Assembly (NCBI GenBank): GCA_030698385.1
Contig: JAUYLZ010000018.1
Coordinates: forward strand, 1-42,743
DNA: 42,743 bases
Source of the DNA: a bacterium
GTDB taxonomy: Bacteria; Patescibacteriota; Patescibacteriia; Patescibacteriales; XYC2-FULL-47-12
Direction of reading: 5' to 3'
The notes under the pieces are model-generated. The model was given only the letters and a program-made list of their open reading frames with translations. It made no database searches and was not told the origin of the DNA. The position numbers and the translations under genes are program-made. This document shows positions 40,247 through 42,743 of the stretch, piece by piece (position 1 is the first letter of the stretch; the number at the start of each line of letters is the position of its first letter).

Positions 40247-40831
40247 ATGGCATTTCAATACGATAAAAAAATAGATAATTGGTCACACCGAATGATCAGC
40301 GGTCTTACTGAAATTTGGGGCGTGCGATTAAATAAAAATAACGATAAACTAAGATACAAAACTCTTCCTTTGCTTAAAAATTATCTTGACGGCTATTGGC
40401 AAAAACACGGAACAAAAATCATTAAAAGACTAAACAGTATTTTTAAACTTAATCATAGCCCCGATGATTTTTTGTTATATTTAAATACAGCCGGAGCTTC
40501 CCTGCATAACACCGAGAAGCAATTTATTTCCCTCTGCTTGCACCATTCTTTTATTTCCTACCCGACTGTCATTATTCATGAATTGTCGCATATTTATTTC
40601 TATCAATATCTGCGCAAAAGCTCCATTACTAGTTTAAACAATAACGAAGCTAACGAACTGAAAGAAATAATAACGGTTATTATTAATACTGAATTTTTAG
40701 ATTATATAGACTGTTTAGATGTTGGTTACCCCGACCATAAAAAAATCAGAGCGCGAGCGAAAAAAATTTGGCAACAAAACAAAAATATGGACGCGTTTAT
40801 GGCAAAAATGATAAAAATTTATAAAAAATAA
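40247..40831 (+). CDS. Small HExxH protein, putative zinc metallopeptidase
   Basis: A 194-residue soluble protein. The centre holds FISYPTVIIHELSHIYFYQY with the zinc motif His-Glu-x-x-His (HELSH), and an acidic segment about 30 residues later, NEANELKEIITVII, offers a Glu as third ligand. No signal peptide or membrane helix is present, so it should act in the cytoplasm. The family is not recognised. It is a single gene with its own operator-bearing promoter and a terminator, divergent from the SDR gene. Confidence 0.65.
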   Translation: MAFQYDKKIDNWSHRMISGLTEIWGVRLNKNNDKLRYKTLPLLKNYLDGYWQKHGTKIIKRLNSIFKLNHSPDDFLLYLNTAGASLHNTEKQFISLCLHHSFISYPTVIIHELSHIYFYQYLRKSSITSLNNNEANELKEIITVIINTEFLDYIDCLDVGYPDHKKIRARAKKIWQQNKNMDAFMAKMIKIYKK

Positions 40832-40860
40832 AGCGGACATGACTAAATGTCCGCTTTTTA
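40831..40860 (+). terminator. Terminator after the HExxH gene
   Basis: AAGCGGACAT (40831-40840), a 6-nt loop, and ATGTCCGCTT (40847-40856) followed by T. The stem begins in the stop codon. Confidence 0.9.
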
Positions 40861-40933
40861 TTCAATGATCAATTACCACTCTTGCAGTTAACTTCTTTTG
40901 CCATAATTTCAGGAACATAACATAACCCCTCTC

Positions 40934-41377
40934 TTAAAAAAATGGACATAATCTTGCACTTCCATCAACTGCCAAAGCGCTGTAACAAGTTCCAGCTCCA
41001 CAAAAACTGTTTATGGGCCATTCGCCACTGATTTTCATGCTCCATTTACGCAAGTCGTTAATTTTCAACAGATGCTCAACGGGAAAATCATTAATAATGG
41101 CAAAGAGTTGTTCCTTAAATACATCTAAATCGGATAACTGCATATTATCGCTATAAGCGATTAAATACGCCCAAGAGCAAACATTATAGTCCGCGAAGAC
41201 TTCGAGATGGATATCATATAAACTATTAATGCTTTCTTTTGTAACAACCGTGCTAACGCCAAAATTTACTTTTGCATTTTGCATTAACAGCACAGCTCGT
41301 TCAAATTCCACAAAAGAATTGCCGGTTAATGATGGCCGATTTTTTGTTTGCCAGCGTTTACCATCATATGTAAACAC
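40934..41377 (-). pseudogene. Radical SAM/SPASM-type enzyme, fragment
   Basis: A 147-codon frame with a GTG start that resembles the middle and end of radical SAM peptide-modifying or sulfatase-maturing enzymes: FTYDGKRWQTKNRP with NSFVEFERAVLLMQ (the usual S-I-D-G, R-P and G-S-F stretch), FGVSTVVTKESINSLYDI, and FCGAGTCYSALAVDGSARLC (the start of a SPASM domain). The N-terminal C-x-x-x-C-x-x-C cluster is absent: the upstream DNA has stops and no such motif. At the other end the frame stops in a run of seven T (40936-40942); one base less would extend it by about 22 residues. It is best read as a decayed gene. Confidence 0.55.
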
Positions 41378-41402
41378 GTTCGTACTCCGGAAGCCCTCAG
41401 AT

Positions 41403-41416
41403 TGAGAGCGCTCTCA
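41403..41416. repeat. Perfect palindrome TGAGAGCGCTCTCA
   Basis: It lies 26 bp before the GTG of the radical SAM fragment, at the point where similarity to the family is lost. A smaller hairpin GATGT/ACATC follows at 41442-41455. Confidence 0.55.
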
Positions 41417-41485
41417 TTGACCAGAGTGAGAACAACGGTGCGATGTAATCACATCAATTTTCCACAGAATTAATTCAATCATCCC

Positions 41486-42622
41486 TCATTTGATTAAATC
41501 CTTAATTTCATCCATAAGCTTCTGCAGTCCCTTAAACGGCCTTTGATATATAGTTAATCCTGAACTACTATTGCCCTCTAAAAAATATGGACCGTCATCG
41601 CACAAGGCTATGTCCCAACCGACTATAGTCAAATCAGAAAAAAGACCCGCAGCCCTATTAGCGTATTCCACGATCTCACTTACTCGACTGATTCTAATGT
41701 CTTTAAATGGAATTTTACTGACAGGATGCATATCATATTCGTTTAAATCCTCATCATATCCCCTACCAAGTAATTGCCCCGTCTGATGATCGACCCCAAC
41801 ATACAAACCTCCTGTATGAGCGTTATCCGTAATCGTGTCGCTTGTTCCAAGTTTTAAAGATACATATATAACCTTAGAACCCCCGTCAGGTCTAAACACG
41901 GTGAGCACCCGAAAACTATTTACTGAATCATTATGAATCCGTGCGATCTCTTTTGCATTCTCCAAGGGCAGTTGCAAAATCCAATCTCCATGCATTTCTG
42001 TTTGAAGAAACTCCAGATCAAAGATTCTATTCTCCTCGTTGAGCCAAGATAATTCTTGCTTCTGAATTGTAAAGATCCCCTTTCCTCCCGAGGAGTAGCT
42101 TGCGGGCTTACAAAAAATTACAGTATGACCAATTAAATCAAGCGTATTCTGTAGCTGACTCTGACGAACGATTCTATTACCATGCTGATCGTACACACAT
42201 CCATTTTTTTTCTTTAAAACAGTCTGTGCATATCTCAATCCAGAACCTTTTATCATTGATTCAAAGATATTCTTGTCGTCCAAAAGAACGTAATTGTTAT
42301 TTATCTTTGGCAATATTTTATAATAAAACAGCGTTTCGGGATAAAACTTGGATACATCGACAAAACTAAACTGCCTTCTGTATAATGCATACCTGAAATA
42401 ATGATACGGGAGGCAACGGAACTTTAAGGTCAATTTAATAATTTCAAAAATAATGATTGGCAGAGACTTACTTTCCTTTGAATATTTGTGTATTGCGGGA
42501 AGATAAGACTGTTTGAATCTAAGGTTCTGATAGCCCATCCACTTAGGATAAAGTGCGACTTTCAGAAAAAATCTATAGTATCTATTATTGAAATTCTTTA
42601 TTGATTCATTGAATGAAGCCAT
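41486..42622 (-). CDS. Sugar-transfer-associated ATP-grasp protein
   Basis: A 378-residue ATP-grasp enzyme of the type found in exopolysaccharide clusters. The N-terminal 100 residues are helical and basic (FLKVALYPKWMGYQNLRFKQ). The ATP-grasp core contains VIFCKPASYSSGGKGIF (lysine and glycine-rich loop), FLQTEMHGDWILQLPLEN, SVNSFRVLTVFRPDGG (substrate/ATP Arg) and the metal site VGWDIALCDDGPYFLEGNSS (Glu and Asn). ATP-grasp enzymes join a carboxylate to an amine or thiol through an acyl-phosphate. Its precise partner is unknown. The ATG at 42622 has no ribosome binding site, and the end of the window prevents seeing the upstream gene. Confidence 0.82.
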   Translation of the reverse strand: MASFNESIKNFNNRYYRFFLKVALYPKWMGYQNLRFKQSYLPAIHKYSKESKSLPIIIFEIIKLTLKFRCLPYHYFRYALYRRQFSFVDVSKFYPETLFYYKILPKINNNYVLLDDKNIFESMIKGSGLRYAQTVLKKKNGCVYDQHGNRIVRQSQLQNTLDLIGHTVIFCKPASYSSGGKGIFTIQKQELSWLNEENRIFDLEFLQTEMHGDWILQLPLENAKEIARIHNDSVNSFRVLTVFRPDGGSKVIYVSLKLGTSDTITDNAHTGGLYVGVDHQTGQLLGRGYDEDLNEYDMHPVSKIPFKDIRISRVSEIVEYANRAAGLFSDLTIVGWDIALCDDGPYFLEGNSSSGLTIYQRPFKGLQKLMDEIKDLIK

Positions 42623-42743
42623 AGGGCACTCTAATTATCTCTTATTTTCCGAGATATGTGAATATTTTGAAAATCAACACACTCACTCATTATTTCTTTC
42701 GAAAGAAGTCTTGATTGTGCGTTGCGCTCTTTGTCTCCTGAAT

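Overview
The window looks like a chromosomal segment of a Patescibacteria (Candidate Phyla Radiation) bacterium, most likely near the ABY1/Parcubacteria side. This is an inference from gene style, because no rRNA is present. The signs are AT-rich DNA, short intergenic spaces, few strong Shine-Dalgarno sites, tandem O-antigen-ligase/TPR proteins, large secreted low-complexity surface proteins, several ECF sigma factors paired with membrane proteins, and short compact ribosomal protein genes.

Layout. 434-2527 (+): a glycosyltransferase split by a one-base frameshift, then an EamA transporter. 2597-3804 (-): a two-TM membrane protein and a HigBA toxin-antitoxin pair with a consensus promoter whose spacer holds a palindrome. 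3851-4441: no convincing gene, but a GC-rich, self-complementary block that may be a non-coding RNA. 4442-9022 (-): two tandem Wzy/WaaL-like membrane proteins with TPR tails. 9063-11364: three blocks of one REP-like palindrome around a secreted beta-helix protein and a truncated REP-associated transposase. 11405-15085 (-): a 1226-residue secreted surface protein. 15086-15632: no gene; hairpins and an 8-bp tandem repeat. 15633-17421 (-): ECF sigma factor plus DUF5667-like membrane partner. 17753-20240 (+): three copies of a palindromic operator, a helix-turn-helix protein and two surface proteins.

20309-23272 (-): YqeY, then a cyclopropane-synthase-like methyltransferase coupled to an FAD oxidoreductase, a pair resembling the bacterial 10-methyl fatty acid pathway. 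23390-24019: L28 and a DksA relative without zinc cysteines. 24137-26237 (-): second sigma/membrane pair plus a secreted repeat protein. 26606-28423 (-): secreted subtilisin. 28658-28897 (+): a tRNA-Trp gene interrupted in its anticodon loop by a 149-nt palindromic insertion that itself carries a complete tRNA-Trp, and interrupted again in its T loop by a 17-nt hairpin. 29038-29193 (-): L33, a 51-residue gene. 29353-33380 (-): MFS transporter, FMN reductase and a third sigma/membrane pair. 33714-40097 (-): small membrane protein, Pif1-like helicase, response regulator and histidine kinase separated by a GIY-YIG gene, and an SDR reductase. 40247-42622: small HExxH protein, radical-SAM remnant and ATP-grasp protein.

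Two themes stand out. First, much of the coding capacity serves the cell surface (ligases, surface proteins, protease, lipid modification), with three ECF sigma units that could tune it. Second, short palindromic repeats of at least two families have spread inside genes as well as between them: into a transposase, in frame into a secreted protein, and into two loops of a tRNA. The nested tRNA-Trp is the most unusual object in the window.
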